DNA of 64,000 nucleotides from Dehalobacter alkaniphilus (GTDB lineage Bacteria; Bacillota; Desulfitobacteriia; Desulfitobacteriales; Syntrophobotulaceae). The notes beneath the pieces are model-generated. The model had not been told where the DNA came from. It did no database searches and saw nothing but the letters and a program-made list of their open reading frames with translations. The DNA is taken from positions 2,976,001 through 3,040,000 of the forward strand of contig CP148031.1 in NCBI GenBank assembly GCA_040500365.1. Direction: 5' to 3'. Position numbers and translations under genes: made by a program. Below, piece by piece: positions 15,401 to 23,916 of the stretch (position 1 is the stretch's first letter; every line of letters begins with the position of its first letter).

Positions 15401-16022
15401 AGGAATGATCTCTGAAATTCTGGAGTGCCTGATCGTCTACAATTTCCCGGATCTCCCCCTGTTCGATCAAGTTAATTTTTTGATATTCATGCGAAGTACG
15501 AAATCCGTCAAAAAAATGCAGAAACGGGATTCTGGATTGGATGGCGCTCAGATGAGCAACATATCCAAAATCATGTGCTTCCTGGACATTGGTTGATGCC
15601 AACAGCGCAAAACCCGTCTGCCGACAGGCCATGACATCCTGATGATCACCAAAGATGGACAGTGCATGGGTCGCCAACGCTCTCGCGCTGACATGAAATA
15701 CGGCCGGCAATAGTTCCCCGGCAAGCTTGTACATATTCGGTATCATCAGCAGCAGACCCTGAGAAGCGGTGTAAGTCGTTGTCAGCGCTCCTGAAGCGAG
15801 CGATCCGTGAAGGGCTCCCGCAGCACCTGCCTCGGATTCCATTTCCACCACTTTTACAGGCTGACCGAAAATATTCTTTTTACCGTGCGCCGACCATTCA
15901 TCAACACCTTCGGCCATCGGAGATGACGGAGTGATCGGAAAGATGGTGGCAACCTCAGTCAGGGCATAGGACGCCAGTGCTGCAGCTTCATTGCCATCCA
16001 TCGTGGCCATTTTCATTGGCAT
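12477..16022 (-). CDS. nifJ: Pyruvate:ferredoxin/flavodoxin oxidoreductase, single chain
   Basis: It interconverts pyruvate plus CoA and acetyl-CoA plus CO2 with reduced ferredoxin, the central catabolic and anabolic reaction of anaerobes. The 1181 residues carry all domains in order: pyrimidine-binding region (TEVATIFPITPSSPMAE), transketolase-like and CoA domains, a two-[4Fe-4S] ferredoxin domain (CIQCNQCAYICPH near 695, CTGCMNCADICP near 755), the proximal-cluster cysteines (CPGCGE, ATGCSS) and the TPP-binding domain (GGDGWAYDIGYNG near 975, then TEVYSNTGGQ). The ATG at 16022 is chosen because AGGAGG lies seven bases upstream. It is monocistronic, bounded by terminators. Confidence 0.97.
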   Translation of the reverse strand: MPMKMATMDGNEAAALASYALTEVATIFPITPSSPMAEGVDEWSAHGKKNIFGQPVKVVEMESEAGAAGALHGSLASGALTTTYTASQGLLLMIPNMYKLAGELLPAVFHVSARALATHALSIFGDHQDVMACRQTGFALLASTNVQEAHDFGYVAHLSAIQSRIPFLHFFDGFRTSHEYQKINLIEQGEIREIVDDQALQNFRDHSLNPEHPVVKGSTQNPDVYFQFREVSNPFYEKVPDIVEGYLREIERISGRAYHPFNYYGVPDAENIIVTMGSVCDTVEETIDVLQKRGEKVGMVIVHLYRPFSAKYFFDVLPASVKKIAVLDRTKEPGALGEPLYLDILELFRHTSDRNSKQAAHQPIIVGGRYGLGSKDTTPSQILAVYQNLKQDKPKNHFTIGIADDVSDTSLPEGEWMDATPEGTISCKFLGLGSDGTVGANKSAVKIIGDNTDLYVQAYFSYDSKKSGGTTVSHLRFGRSPIKSRYLVFSADYIACHNQSFIYHYDLLKGIKKNGTFVLNCPWKSLHELEEHLPAYLKKTIFQNNIHFYVIDAIDIASQIGLGGRINMVMQAVFFKLANVIPIEDAVRYLKNSIEKTYGRKGQKIVEMNKAAVDQGISRVIRIEAPASWESAQDQKTELKEEPEFIKKIQRPIARSEGDELPVSTFLGMEDGSTPLGTTAYEKRGIAVQIPEWQIDKCIQCNQCAYICPHATVRPFLLDDQEKAQAPETFITKEAAGKGLEGLHYRIQIAPLDCTGCMNCADICPAPGKALIMKPAEHEIEMEAENWEYALSIRTKEDRMDRNTLKGSQFIRPLLEFNGACPGCGETSYVKLLTQLFGERMMIANATGCSSIWGGSYPSIPYTTNAEGRGPAWANSLFENNAEYGYGMYLGALQIRERISTLMQEALIMELSEEIKTAFREWLDAYHDGERSLAVSVKVLQALNSNATPSHPVISEILKRKDYLVKRSVWAIGGDGWAYDIGYNGVDHVLASGDDVNLLVMDTEVYSNTGGQSSKATPTAAIAKFAAAGKKIRKKDLGMMAMSYGYVYVAQIAMGANMIQTIKAITEAERYHGPSLIIAYSTCFNHGLRNGMGMSLAQQKKAVEAGYWHLYRYNPDLKQQGKNPFILDSKEPKGNFKEFLESEIRYASLKNVFPEIAEDMFSLAEQHAAERYESYRRLAKE

Positions 16023-16086
16023 CAAAAAACCTCCTTTTAGCTTAAGCTTGATCCATATTTGTGATCTGTTATTAAATTGATGATCC

Positions 16087-16108
16087 AGTACCTCGTCAAC
16101 TCGGTACT
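16087..16108 (-). promoter_or_regulatory. Dyad in the nifJ upstream region
   Basis: AGTACC and GGTACT form perfect 6-bp arms around a 10-base centre, 65 bp upstream of the nifJ start. Nearby are several TGATC-type words. It could be an operator for redox or carbon regulation, but no Rex or Fnr consensus is convincing. Confidence 0.3.
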
Positions 16109-16187
16109 AAGCTTTATGATCTATATTATTGATACTTTCCAGCGAAAAATGCACAGAAGTGCAAACCAGTCAAATTTGCAAAAAATT

Positions 16188-16227
16188 ACAAAAAAAACAC
16201 TGCCAATAGTGCGTTACTATTAGCAGT
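16188..16227 (-). terminator. Terminator of the coiled-coil/lipoprotein operon
   Basis: On the minus strand ACTGCTAATAGT pairs with ACTATTGGCAGT (one G:U) across a 5-base loop, followed by TTTTTTTT. It lies 60 bp after the stop at 16288 and isolates nifJ. Confidence 0.9.
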
Positions 16228-16287
16228 ATCTCAAAGGCTTATAGTTAATCTCATTTTTGATCTTTCATCAGACATTACTGAGAATGT

Positions 16288-16848
16288 CTAATCCAGAAAA
16301 TCCTCTAAATCTTCAATCGTCGCTTTCAGCGCCGTAATCCTTTGTTCCTGTACCATAATAATATTATGCAGCGTTATTTTGGCCTGAGCAATATCCAGTT
16401 CTTTTTTTGTCTTTCTGAGATCAACGACTTGCTGCTGAACGTCGCCCAACTGGCCTTCTATCTCAGTTTTATCTTCCTTGAGCGTCTGCAAAAAGTTCTT
16501 CAGCGGAGCAAGCAGGGCTTCCATCTGTTCATCGGTCAGATTCTCATTCTGTTGTCTAAGATCATTAATCTTGGCAACTGCATTATTGCGAAGCTGAATC
16601 AATTGATTGCGCAAATGAATCATCTCTGTTTTATTGGCACGGATTTCATCAAATAAGGGCTTGAGTTCCTTCTGCCATTGCTGGACAGTAATACTCTTAG
16701 CTTCAGTATTCATCTGCTTGTTGCTTTCGGAATTCTGTTTACTTGATGTGCCATCCGTTGTTTTGTCTGTCTTGGCAAAAACCAGCGCACTGTTAAGGAT
16801 TAAGCAAACACTCATAACAGCCAGCAGCACAACTTTTATTCTTTTCAT
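16288..16848 (-). CDS. Secreted coiled-coil protein of unknown function
   Basis: The ATG at 16848 has GGGGAGG seven bases before it and gives 186 residues. MKRIKVVLLAVMSVCLILNSALVFA is a clear signal peptide. A Thr/Ser/Lys/Asn-rich linker follows, then a long heptad-type helix rich in Gln, Glu, Leu and Lys (about 45-186), with LTDEQMEALLAPLKNFL reminiscent of periplasmic Spy/CpxP-like helices. It is the second gene after a lipoprotein, with a 20-bp gap, and both follow a two-component system. An extracytoplasmic chaperone or wall-attached role is possible but unproven. Confidence 0.75.
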   Translation of the reverse strand: MKRIKVVLLAVMSVCLILNSALVFAKTDKTTDGTSSKQNSESNKQMNTEAKSITVQQWQKELKPLFDEIRANKTEMIHLRNQLIQLRNNAVAKINDLRQQNENLTDEQMEALLAPLKNFLQTLKEDKTEIEGQLGDVQQQVVDLRKTKKELDIAQAKITLHNIIMVQEQRITALKATIEDLEDFLD

Positions 16849-16868
16849 ATTGCTTCCTCCCCACAATG

Positions 16869-17255
16869 TTATTTCAGATCATTTTCTTCAATATCATCCA
16901 TCGCATTCACAGTGTTGATGATTTCATCAAGCTCTCTGGAAATCTCGTCCAATACAGCTTCTTTTTCTTCATCTGCCGACCGTGTGCCTGATTTTGCGAC
17001 CACCGAAATTTCTTGATTATCGGACTCTTTGTTTTCTATCCCGTCTGTTTCCGTTCCGTTAATTCCCGCTCCATCGATTCCTGCTCCATCACTTTGCACC
17101 TGATCGTCTTTGTTCGCGGATTGCTGGTCTTCAGTCTGAACACCGTTTCGCGGCACTTCGGAATTCTTCGATTGATCCGTTTGGCCCGAGCAGCCGCTCA
17201 GCGTGACAAAAAAGGAAAGAATTAGGAATGTCGTTAAGAACACTCTACCTTTCAT
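16869..17255 (-). CDS. Small lipoprotein of unknown function
   Basis: A 128-residue protein with a lipoprotein signal (FLILSFFVTLSGC, modified Cys near residue 22). A low-complexity region rich in Asp, Gly, Asn, Gln and Ser contains AGIDGAGINGTETDG, and an acidic C-terminal helix (VLDEISRELDEIINTVN) ends the protein. GGAGGG lies five bases upstream of the ATG. It is probably anchored to the outer face of the membrane and cotranscribed with the coiled-coil protein. No family recognised. Confidence 0.75.
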   Translation of the reverse strand: MKGRVFLTTFLILSFFVTLSGCSGQTDQSKNSEVPRNGVQTEDQQSANKDDQVQSDGAGIDGAGINGTETDGIENKESDNQEISVVAKSGTRSADEEKEAVLDEISRELDEIINTVNAMDDIEENDLK

Positions 17256-17389
17256 CACTACCCTCCTGGTACTTCAGGCAGGCAGACCATCGGTCTACAG
17301 CCTTATTTTAAAGAAAAAATATCAAAGCAAAACAGATGAGTTGTAAATAATACGTAAAATTATAACCGTACTTTTTAAAATTCTAGGTA

Positions 17390-18796
17390 TTAGCCAGGGA
17401 AAAAAATCACAATCTCCGTTCCCTGCCCATAGGTGCTGGAAGCGCTAATTCTGCCGCCGTGCTGCTCAACCAGCATCTTGGTGATGTTAAGACCAAGACC
17501 GGTTCCGCCTTCCACCTCCTGCCGGGATTTATCTGCCCGGTAGAATTTCTCAAAAATAAATGGCAGATCCTGTGGTGCGATTCCCTTCCCGTTATCCTGA
17601 ACACTCAATTTGATCCCGCCGTCTTCCGGCGTTACAGTCAGTTTGATTTTTCCGTTCTTTCCGGTATATTTCAGCGCATTATCCAGGATATTGATCAGGA
17701 TCTGTTTAAAACGATGCTGATCCGCGTATAATTCCAGTCCGTCCGGACAATCCATCATCAGCTCTATGTTTTTAGGATTTTCCCTCATCCCTGTGCTTTC
17801 CAGAATCTCCTCCAGGGTATTCCCGACCAGGAGATACTTCCTGGCGAGTGTAATCTCCCCTGACTGAATTTTCGCTGATTCCAGGATTTCACCTGTCAGC
17901 CCCATTAAACGGTTTGTTTCTGTTTTAATAATATTCAAATACTTTGGATAGTCCTGAGGTTTTACCAATCCATCCAGCATTCCCTGGACAAAACCGTTGA
18001 TCGATGTCAGCGGAGTTCTCAGATCGTGAGACACACTTGCCATAAAATCACGCCGCATCTTTTCGGCCGCACTGATTTGGTTTTTCATATTATTGAAGGC
18101 TTTTGCCATCTTTTCCAGCTCATCACCTGAATGAACTGCCAAATCATTGATCTGCTCTCCGGCGGCCAGCTGTATCGCTCCCTCTTCCATGATTTTCAAC
18201 GGTCTGGTAATTTTAAGGGCTGCCAGATAAATCATGATACCGCTTAAGATAACTGCCGCCAGCGCAGAACACCATATGATCATATTGATCTTTTGAATAT
18301 AAGCGTAGATTTCGTCAAGCGGAGCAAAAAACAAAATAGCTCCTTCAATCATATTACCCTGGCCGTAGGGGACCCCTAAAAAGGCTACATCTGCGGCAAA
18401 CCTGTCCGAGTATTGCTTTTTCCGGGAAACTTCCTTGCCCTGCAGGATGCTTTTTAAATCTTCAAACAGGTACGCATCCAGCAGTTCCTTATCCAGTACC
18501 AGATTCTTATTCGCAAGAACCTCCGCATTCAGCCGGATTGCATAAATCCGTGAACCCGTCATCGAACCCAGGATATCCAGCGAATCATTTAGTTCCGAAT
18601 AGGTTATTTCGGCCTGTTCATACTTCCCGAGCAGCAGAACCGTTTCGGCTGCCGCGGCACGCATTTCTTGCTGCTTTTCCCCGAATACATAGTTGTTAAA
18701 CGCATAGGAGAGAAGAACGGCAATGACAGCCATCACCGCAATGATCAAGATCAGATAGGTAAAAAACAGTTTTGAGAAAATTGTTTTCTTAACCAT
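17390..18796 (-). CDS. Sensor histidine kinase with HAMP domain
   Basis: A 468-residue kinase with TM1 at about 12-34, an extracytoplasmic sensor (about 35-170) and TM2 at about 172-193. HAMP (about 194-247) and HisKA with His257 (SVSHDLRTPLTSINGF) follow, then HATPase with NILDNALKYT, DNGKGIA and GTGLGLNITK. The ATG at 18796 overlaps the end of the OmpR-type regulator gene, so the two are coupled. A TTG one codon upstream is less likely. The genes downstream encode two exported proteins, so envelope sensing is plausible. Confidence 0.94.
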   Translation of the reverse strand: MVKKTIFSKLFFTYLILIIAVMAVIAVLLSYAFNNYVFGEKQQEMRAAAAETVLLLGKYEQAEITYSELNDSLDILGSMTGSRIYAIRLNAEVLANKNLVLDKELLDAYLFEDLKSILQGKEVSRKKQYSDRFAADVAFLGVPYGQGNMIEGAILFFAPLDEIYAYIQKINMIIWCSALAAVILSGIMIYLAALKITRPLKIMEEGAIQLAAGEQINDLAVHSGDELEKMAKAFNNMKNQISAAEKMRRDFMASVSHDLRTPLTSINGFVQGMLDGLVKPQDYPKYLNIIKTETNRLMGLTGEILESAKIQSGEITLARKYLLVGNTLEEILESTGMRENPKNIELMMDCPDGLELYADQHRFKQILINILDNALKYTGKNGKIKLTVTPEDGGIKLSVQDNGKGIAPQDLPFIFEKFYRADKSRQEVEGGTGLGLNITKMLVEQHGGRISASSTYGQGTEIVIFFPG

Positions 18797-19493
18797 CAAT
18801 CTCCAGCTTGTATCCTACTCCCCAGACGGTACTGATCCGGCAGTTAGAACAAACACCCTCCAGTTTTTCTCTCAGTTTGTTGATATGAACATCAACAGTC
18901 CGGGTATCTCCTTCATATGAGTAGCCCCATACTTTTTCCAGCAGCTGATCTCTGGTAAAAACCATATTTCTGTTCTTGAGAAGGAAATACAGCAGCTGGA
19001 TCTCTTTCGGCTTCAGTTCTATTTTTTCGCCTTCCAGTCTGGCCTCGTAACGGTTCATATCCACCTGGATATTTCCGATATTCAGAACATTGGTTTCGGC
19101 TTGTTGATCTGCTCTATCCTTCGTTTCATTTCCTTGAACGTTTTTTAGTCTGGCTTTGACCCTGGCCACTAGTTCTCTCGGTTCAAAAGGCTTCACAATA
19201 TAATCATCGACACCAAGTTCAAACCCCTGGATCTTATCTTCCATCAAATCACAGGCAGTCAGCATAATGATCGGAACAGAGCTGATCTGCCTGATCATTT
19301 TACAGACTTCCCACCCGTTAATGACCGGCAGCATGATATCGAGAATCACTAAATCTGTTTTTTCTGTTCGCAGGACATCGAGCGCACTGCTTCCATCATG
19401 AACCATATAAAGCTGGTATCCCTCATTCAAAAGATAAAGTTCCAACAGCTGGCAGATATTGTGATCATCATCAACGACAAGTATGCTTGTCAT
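18789..19493 (-). CDS. OmpR/PhoB-family response regulator
   Basis: The 234-residue protein has a receiver with Asp52 (ILDIMLP) and Lys in VKPFEP, plus a C-terminal winged helix (ELKPKEIQLLYFLLKN ... GDTRTVDVHINKLREKL). The longest frame adds 19 residues without a ribosome site. The ATG at 19493 has GGGGGTG upstream and begins directly with the receiver. First gene of the regulator-kinase pair. Confidence 0.95.
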   Translation of the reverse strand: MTSILVVDDDHNICQLLELYLLNEGYQLYMVHDGSSALDVLRTEKTDLVILDIMLPVINGWEVCKMIRQISSVPIIMLTACDLMEDKIQGFELGVDDYIVKPFEPRELVARVKARLKNVQGNETKDRADQQAETNVLNIGNIQVDMNRYEARLEGEKIELKPKEIQLLYFLLKNRNMVFTRDQLLEKVWGYSYEGDTRTVDVHINKLREKLEGVCSNCRISTVWGVGYKLEIDG

Positions 19494-19603
19494 CCATCGT
19501 TCACCCCCACACTTCGGAAAGGAAAAATAAATTGCCAATAGACCAGACAACTATACCTGATGCTATTATATCAGTTTTTTTCCAATTCTGTCATGGTTTT
19601 TCA

Positions 19604-19634
19604 AATGAAAAGAGGATGCCGAATAACATCCTCT
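19604..19634 (-). terminator. Terminator of the rubredoxin gene
   Basis: AGAGGATG and CATCCTCT (19611-19618, 19627-19634) form an 8-bp stem. On the minus strand it is followed by TTTTCATTTG. Confidence 0.75.
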
Positions 19635-19683
19635 CTGGTCAGTCTTTATTTAAAATCAAAGTGAAAAAATAATCGCAATTCTT

Positions 19684-19848
19684 CTATTCAACAGCAACTT
19701 CGAATTCGTCTTTCGCAGCCCCACACAAAGGACAAACCCAGTCATCGGGTAAATCTTCAAAAGCCGTACCGGGAGCAATCCTAGCATCCGGATCTCCTTC
19801 AGCCGGATCATAAACATAACCGCATACTGTACATTCGTACTTTTGCAT
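19684..19848 (-). CDS. Rubredoxin
   Basis: A 54-residue electron carrier with one Fe bound by four cysteines: CTVCGYVYDP near residue 6 and DWVCPLCGAAKDEFE near residue 38. PGTAFEDLPDDW is the usual rubredoxin core. AAAGGAGGCGC precedes the ATG. It is monocistronic with its own terminator. In anaerobes such proteins pass electrons to rubrerythrins, oxygen or superoxide reductases; no such partner is in the window. Confidence 0.97.
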   Translation of the reverse strand: MQKYECTVCGYVYDPAEGDPDARIAPGTAFEDLPDDWVCPLCGAAKDEFEVAVE

Positions 19849-20065
19849 TTAAAGCGCCTCCTTTGTCAATTTTTTTCATTATAACCGGAGGTTTTCTTGA
19901 AAACAAGGGGCTTTCAACTAAAATGTTTACTGAATTTTCGCGGTTATTCCTGCACTCTCTTAGCTGCGCGGCAGTCCATAAATCCTGAACGATTTGCGAA
20001 TACTCTTTATCCAGCTTGTAAAACAGCAGCACTACAATCAGGAAATAGATGCATACCGGGCATAC

Positions 20066-20797
20066 TTAATACTCCAGGATATTCCTAATTCTTTCAAATC
20101 TTTTCAGTTCCTGTTGGGTTTTGGAAAGATGGGCATTCATCAGCCGGTTAGCTGATTCGTTATCCTTATTCTCCACAGCCTGAAATATCTCCAGATGTTC
20201 CTGATAAAGCATCTGTCTGTTTTCAAAATAATAGGTCCGCACCCACTGCTGATACGTCGATCGCAAAACCTGACCGGATATATCCAGAGCGGTATTAACC
20301 ATTCGTTCCAGAAGCGGGTTTTTGCACATCCCGGCTAAAGCAAGATGAAAAGAGACATCATCCTTCTGGACATTTTTGCCTTCCGGCAGATCCTGTTTCA
20401 TCTTTTCAAACAGCTTGTGCATGGTGGCAATATCGTCGTTATCCCTGTTTCGGGCAACAAGATCAACGGCTTGGGTCTCCAGAGCAATACAGACATCAAT
20501 AATTTTTTCGAAATCATTTTCCAGCAAAAAAATAAAACTTAGAGGTTCAATCACTGCATTGGATGGAGAACGTTTGACGAAAATCCCCTCTCCCTGCCGG
20601 ATATCGAGAATCCCCGTCAGGCTCAGCGCTGATAATGCCTCCCTGACCGAAGTTCTGCTTACTTCAAACTTTTCGGCAAGAATACTTTCTGTCGGTAGCT
20701 TATCACCCGGATTCAGCTGACCCTGAATCATAAAGTTTTTGATCTGCTCAAGAATAATCTCTGTAGTTCTCCTGCTCTTGATCGGCTTGATATCCAT
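20066..20797 (-). CDS. GntR-family regulator, FadR subfamily
   Basis: A 243-residue regulator. The N-terminal winged helix contains LNPGDKLPTESILAEKFEVSRTSVREALSAL and GEGIFVKRS. The C-terminal all-helical FCD effector domain contains the metal- or ligand-binding histidine pattern D-x-x-F-H-x-x-L (DDVSFHLALAGM). The start is the ATG at 20797, seven bases after GGGAG; two extra codons in the longest frame would sit on the ribosome site. FCD members usually respond to small organic acids. No metabolic gene adjoins it, so the regulon cannot be guessed. Confidence 0.9.
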   Translation of the reverse strand: MDIKPIKSRRTTEIILEQIKNFMIQGQLNPGDKLPTESILAEKFEVSRTSVREALSALSLTGILDIRQGEGIFVKRSPSNAVIEPLSFIFLLENDFEKIIDVCIALETQAVDLVARNRDNDDIATMHKLFEKMKQDLPEGKNVQKDDVSFHLALAGMCKNPLLERMVNTALDISGQVLRSTYQQWVRTYYFENRQMLYQEHLEIFQAVENKDNESANRLMNAHLSKTQQELKRFERIRNILEY

Positions 20798-20832
20798 GCC
20801 CATACTCCCTTACAGGTATCCGACAAAATATA

Positions 20833-20853
20833 GTTATACGATTGTATTATAAC
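20833..20853 (-). promoter_or_regulatory. Operator-like dyad over the -10 of the GntR gene
   Basis: GTTATA (20833-20838) and TATAAC (20848-20853) flank ATAC..GTAT-like inner bases. On the minus strand the right arm contains TATAAT, a likely -10 box. This suggests autorepression. Confidence 0.45.
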
Positions 20854-20878
20854 ATATGACTTCAAAATATGGGAAAGT

Positions 20879-20908
20879 GGATAATATTCGGTATCTTAAG
20901 CCAGACTA
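20879..20908 (+). promoter_or_regulatory. Probable sigma G promoter of sleB
   Basis: GGATA (20879-20883), 18 bp, CAGACTA (20902-20908), one base away from the forespore pattern GHATR-N18-CATnnTA. It ends 28 bp before the start codon. Forespore expression is established for sleB-ypeB in Bacillus, which supports the reading. Confidence 0.5.
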
Positions 20909-20936
20909 TGGAAAAAAAGAATCATGAGGTGGTTGT

Positions 20937-21632
20937 ATGTCATTATCTCCCCATCCAACGTATAAAAGAATTCTTGTTGTAGTGATGACCCTCATGCTGT
21001 GTGCATCCTCCTTGAGCAATGCTGCCTTGGGAGACCGCAATCTTTCACGCGGATCCCGCGGGCCGGAGGTAGCGGAACTCCAAAAAAGGCTGTCTATGCT
21101 GGGATATGTGATCGGTTCAATTGACGGAATCTATGGACGCCAAACCGAGGCCAGGGTCCGTTTATTTCAAAAAGAACACGGACTAGGCGCAGATGGTATA
21201 GCCGGAACCAGAACCATACGCGAGCTCAAACGCTTGACCGGGGAAAGTGTGACAGTAGGCGGCACAGCGATTGGATATAAGAATTCGGATATTAATCTTT
21301 TAGCCCGACTGGTCAGTGCCGAAGCTAAAGGAGAACCCTATCGCGGGCAAATTGCCGTTGCCTCCGTTGTGTTAAACCGTGTCCAAAGTTCCTCATTTCC
21401 AAATACGATTCCGGATGTTATTTACCAACCTGGTGCTTTTTCTCCAGTGGCAGACGGGTCCATTTGGAATGAGCCTGTTCCTTCGGCCTATAACGCAGTA
21501 TATGAAGCGTTACACGGAACAGACCCTGCCTACGGAGCATTATTCTTTTTTAACCCTGCCAAAACAAGCAACAATTATATCTGGTCACGACCTCAAATTA
21601 TTCAAATTGGCAAACACATCTTTTGTCGTTAG
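20937..21632 (+). CDS. sleB: Spore cortex-lytic enzyme SleB
   Basis: SleB is a lytic transglycosylase that degrades cortex peptidoglycan (muramic-delta-lactam) during germination. It has a signal peptide (about 1-30), a peptidoglycan-binding domain (GSRGPEVAELQKRLSMLGY to GTRTIRELKRL, about 38-100) and a hydrolase domain with catalytic Glu129 (VSAEAKGEP) and VASVVLNRVQ. The 231-residue length is normal. GAGGTGG precedes the ATG. ypeB follows after 10 bp. Confidence 0.95.
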   Translation: MSLSPHPTYKRILVVVMTLMLCASSLSNAALGDRNLSRGSRGPEVAELQKRLSMLGYVIGSIDGIYGRQTEARVRLFQKEHGLGADGIAGTRTIRELKRLTGESVTVGGTAIGYKNSDINLLARLVSAEAKGEPYRGQIAVASVVLNRVQSSSFPNTIPDVIYQPGAFSPVADGSIWNEPVPSAYNAVYEALHGTDPAYGALFFFNPAKTSNNYIWSRPQIIQIGKHIFCR

Positions 21633-21642
21633 GAGGAAAAAT

Positions 21643-23010
21643 ATGAAGAAAAGATTTTGGCCGTGGGCTTTAGCTGCGGGACTCGCGCTCTCTCTGATCT
21701 GGGGGGTGAATCAATTTCAAAGAGCTGAAAGTTTGGACCTCGCCGCCGAGAACCAATATCAAAGATCTTTTGCCGACCTGGTGACTCACCTTGACGGTTT
21801 AGAAACTACTCTGGCCAAAAGCAGGGCTGCAGGGACCCCGACCCAGCAGGTATTGTATTTAAGCCAATCCTGGCAGCAGAGTGAAACGGCCGTGAAGGAT
21901 CTCTCTCTGCTGCCGTCAGATGAATACGGGTTAAATTATGTCGATCAGTTTCTGAATCAAATCGGCGAATATGCCCATCTGATGACGCAGCAGATTGCCA
22001 AAGGGGAGCAGATGAATGCTTCCCAGGAAAAAACGCTGACCAATATGCAGGAAAGGCTTATTTCTGTTAACCGGACCGTTCAAGAACTCAATGTCAGTCT
22101 TAGTACAGAAAATATTTCCTGGCTCAGTAAAAATAAGCGGAGTGCTTCAACTAATTTTTCCAATGCTGCTCCTGCTTCAGCCATTGGAGAAGAAGGTGCT
22201 GCTACAGTCCCTGACTCAGTCAGCTCTGGGCTTGAGCAGCTTGATGCCAGCCTGCAGAAATATCCCCCATATTCTTATGAGGGTCAGGCGGATACGCATT
22301 TTGTATCGGAACCGCTTGGCCTTCCTGAAAAGACCGTAACAGAGGAGGAAGCAAAAACTGCAGCCACTGATTTTTTGCAGACCCTTGGCTATACGAACGT
22401 TGATCCGCAGTCTTCCGGCATCTCCAACGGTACTTTCAGCGTTTATGTTTTTAAATTTAGCAGCACCACGGTCGACGTAGCTAAAAAAGGCGGTGTAATC
22501 ACGTACTTCCGGGATGAAAGAGCGCTTGGTCTGCAGCGATTTGATGCAGACAATACAGCATCTCGGGCCTTGAAAACTTTACAAAATCTTGGATGGAAGA
22601 ATCTTGTTCAGACTTCAGTCAATGATTTTGGCGGAACGATACAGCTGGACGCAGTCGTTGAAGAACAAGGCATTCGAATCTATCCTGATAAAATCCGGCT
22701 GATTGTTGCCAAAGACAACGGCAGAATAACAGGTTATGATGCAACATCGTACTGGCTGTTTCACCATAAACGCACGCTTCTGCCTGAAATCACGATGGAT
22801 CAGGCCAAATCTCGTCTCCGTTCTGACGTCTCCATCCAGGAGTACAGGCTGGTCGTCATATCCCTTCCCGGCTGGCCTGAAGCATTCTGTTATGAATTCC
22901 GGGTAAAAAAAGGCGGGGAGGAATTCATGATCTATATCAATGCGGTCAGTGGGTACGAGGAAAAAATCCAGCGGATTATCCAAACTCCACGAGGAGAATA
23001 TCTGGAGTAA
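21643..23010 (+). CDS. ypeB: Germination protein YpeB
   Basis: YpeB stabilises and localises SleB in the dormant spore; the two depend on each other. It has 455 residues, an N-terminal membrane anchor (WPWALAAGLALSLIWGV), a helical region (to about 215) and C-terminal PepSY-like repeats (VTEEEAKTAATDFLQTLGY; TMDQAKSRL). AGGAGG lies six bases before the ATG at 21643. The frame is open across the end of sleB, but only this start has a ribosome site. Confidence 0.95.
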   Translation: MKKRFWPWALAAGLALSLIWGVNQFQRAESLDLAAENQYQRSFADLVTHLDGLETTLAKSRAAGTPTQQVLYLSQSWQQSETAVKDLSLLPSDEYGLNYVDQFLNQIGEYAHLMTQQIAKGEQMNASQEKTLTNMQERLISVNRTVQELNVSLSTENISWLSKNKRSASTNFSNAAPASAIGEEGAATVPDSVSSGLEQLDASLQKYPPYSYEGQADTHFVSEPLGLPEKTVTEEEAKTAATDFLQTLGYTNVDPQSSGISNGTFSVYVFKFSSTTVDVAKKGGVITYFRDERALGLQRFDADNTASRALKTLQNLGWKNLVQTSVNDFGGTIQLDAVVEEQGIRIYPDKIRLIVAKDNGRITGYDATSYWLFHHKRTLLPEITMDQAKSRLRSDVSIQEYRLVVISLPGWPEAFCYEFRVKKGGEEFMIYINAVSGYEEKIQRIIQTPRGEYLE

Positions 23011-23186
23011 GGTAAAATTGGTATAAAAATGATGATAAATTTTCCCAATAAAGAGCTTAACCAGCCGGTAAATTACTGGAAATACACCGCCAAAAAGGTT
23101 ATAATTCTTGTATTAAAATATCCACAAAAATCCTGACAAAAATGAAAGATACGATACAGGATAATTGATTCAGAGGTGTGTGGGGC

Positions 23187-23879
23187 ATGTATGAAAAATG
23201 GCTGAAGCCATTGAGCAGCTGTGCGCTGTTTGACGGGATCGAACCCAGCGAAATTCTAGGTATTCTTCATTGTATGGATATAAAGATCTATGATTATAAA
23301 AAGAATGAATGCCTGACCTTAGCTGGTGAAACGCTCTCCAAAATCGGTGTAGTTTTGAGCGGGAATGTTTCCTCCACCAAAGAAACGGCTTCCGGGAACA
23401 GGGTTCTAATCAGTATTCTTGGCCCCGGAGAAATGTTCGGAGAAATGGCCGCCTATTCCGGTACAAAGTCCTGGCCGGTCACAGTCATCGCCCAATCGAG
23501 CTGTACGGTGATGTTTTTCCCTCAGGACAAAATTGTCGGCTGCTGTGAGAAAGTATGCATCAGCCATAAGAAATTGATCATGAATATGTTGAAGGTCTTA
23601 TCGAATAGGGCATTAATGCTCAATAAAAAGGTAGAGTACCTTTCAATCAAGAGTCTCCGGGGCAAGGTCAGCACCTATTTACTCGACGAGTACGAGAAGA
23701 CCGGCAATCATACCTTTCAATTAAACCTCAACCGGAATGATTTGGCCGATTTCATTAACGTCTCCCGCCCTTCCCTTTCCCGTGAACTCTGTAAAATGAG
23801 AGACGAAGGGATGATTGATTTTCACAGTACAACGGTCAAAATAAAAGATTATGAGGTTTTAAAAAAATTTAGCGAATGA
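23187..23879 (+). CDS. Crp/Fnr-family transcriptional regulator
   Basis: A 230-residue protein with a cyclic-nucleotide-binding-like sensor (GVVLSGNVSSTKETASGNRVLI, PGEMFGEMAAYSG) and a C-terminal helix-turn-helix (NRNDLADFINVSRPSLSRELCKMRDEG). Single cysteines are present, but not the clustered N-terminal set of oxygen-sensing FNR, so the effector is unknown. Halorespiring relatives use such proteins (CprK type) to sense aryl chlorides, but nothing nearby indicates that. The ATG at 23187 is eight bases after GAGGTG. Confidence 0.9.
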   Translation: MYEKWLKPLSSCALFDGIEPSEILGILHCMDIKIYDYKKNECLTLAGETLSKIGVVLSGNVSSTKETASGNRVLISILGPGEMFGEMAAYSGTKSWPVTVIAQSSCTVMFFPQDKIVGCCEKVCISHKKLIMNMLKVLSNRALMLNKKVEYLSIKSLRGKVSTYLLDEYEKTGNHTFQLNLNRNDLADFINVSRPSLSRELCKMRDEGMIDFHSTTVKIKDYEVLKKFSE

Positions 23880-23916
23880 AGTCGCTGATTTAAACGATAC
23901 CTGAAGGAGTGTTGTG

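Noticed and set aside
19808..20032. 74-codon minus-strand frame overlapping the rubredoxin start
   Set aside because: It covers the rubredoxin start and ribosome site in another frame and has no features of its own.
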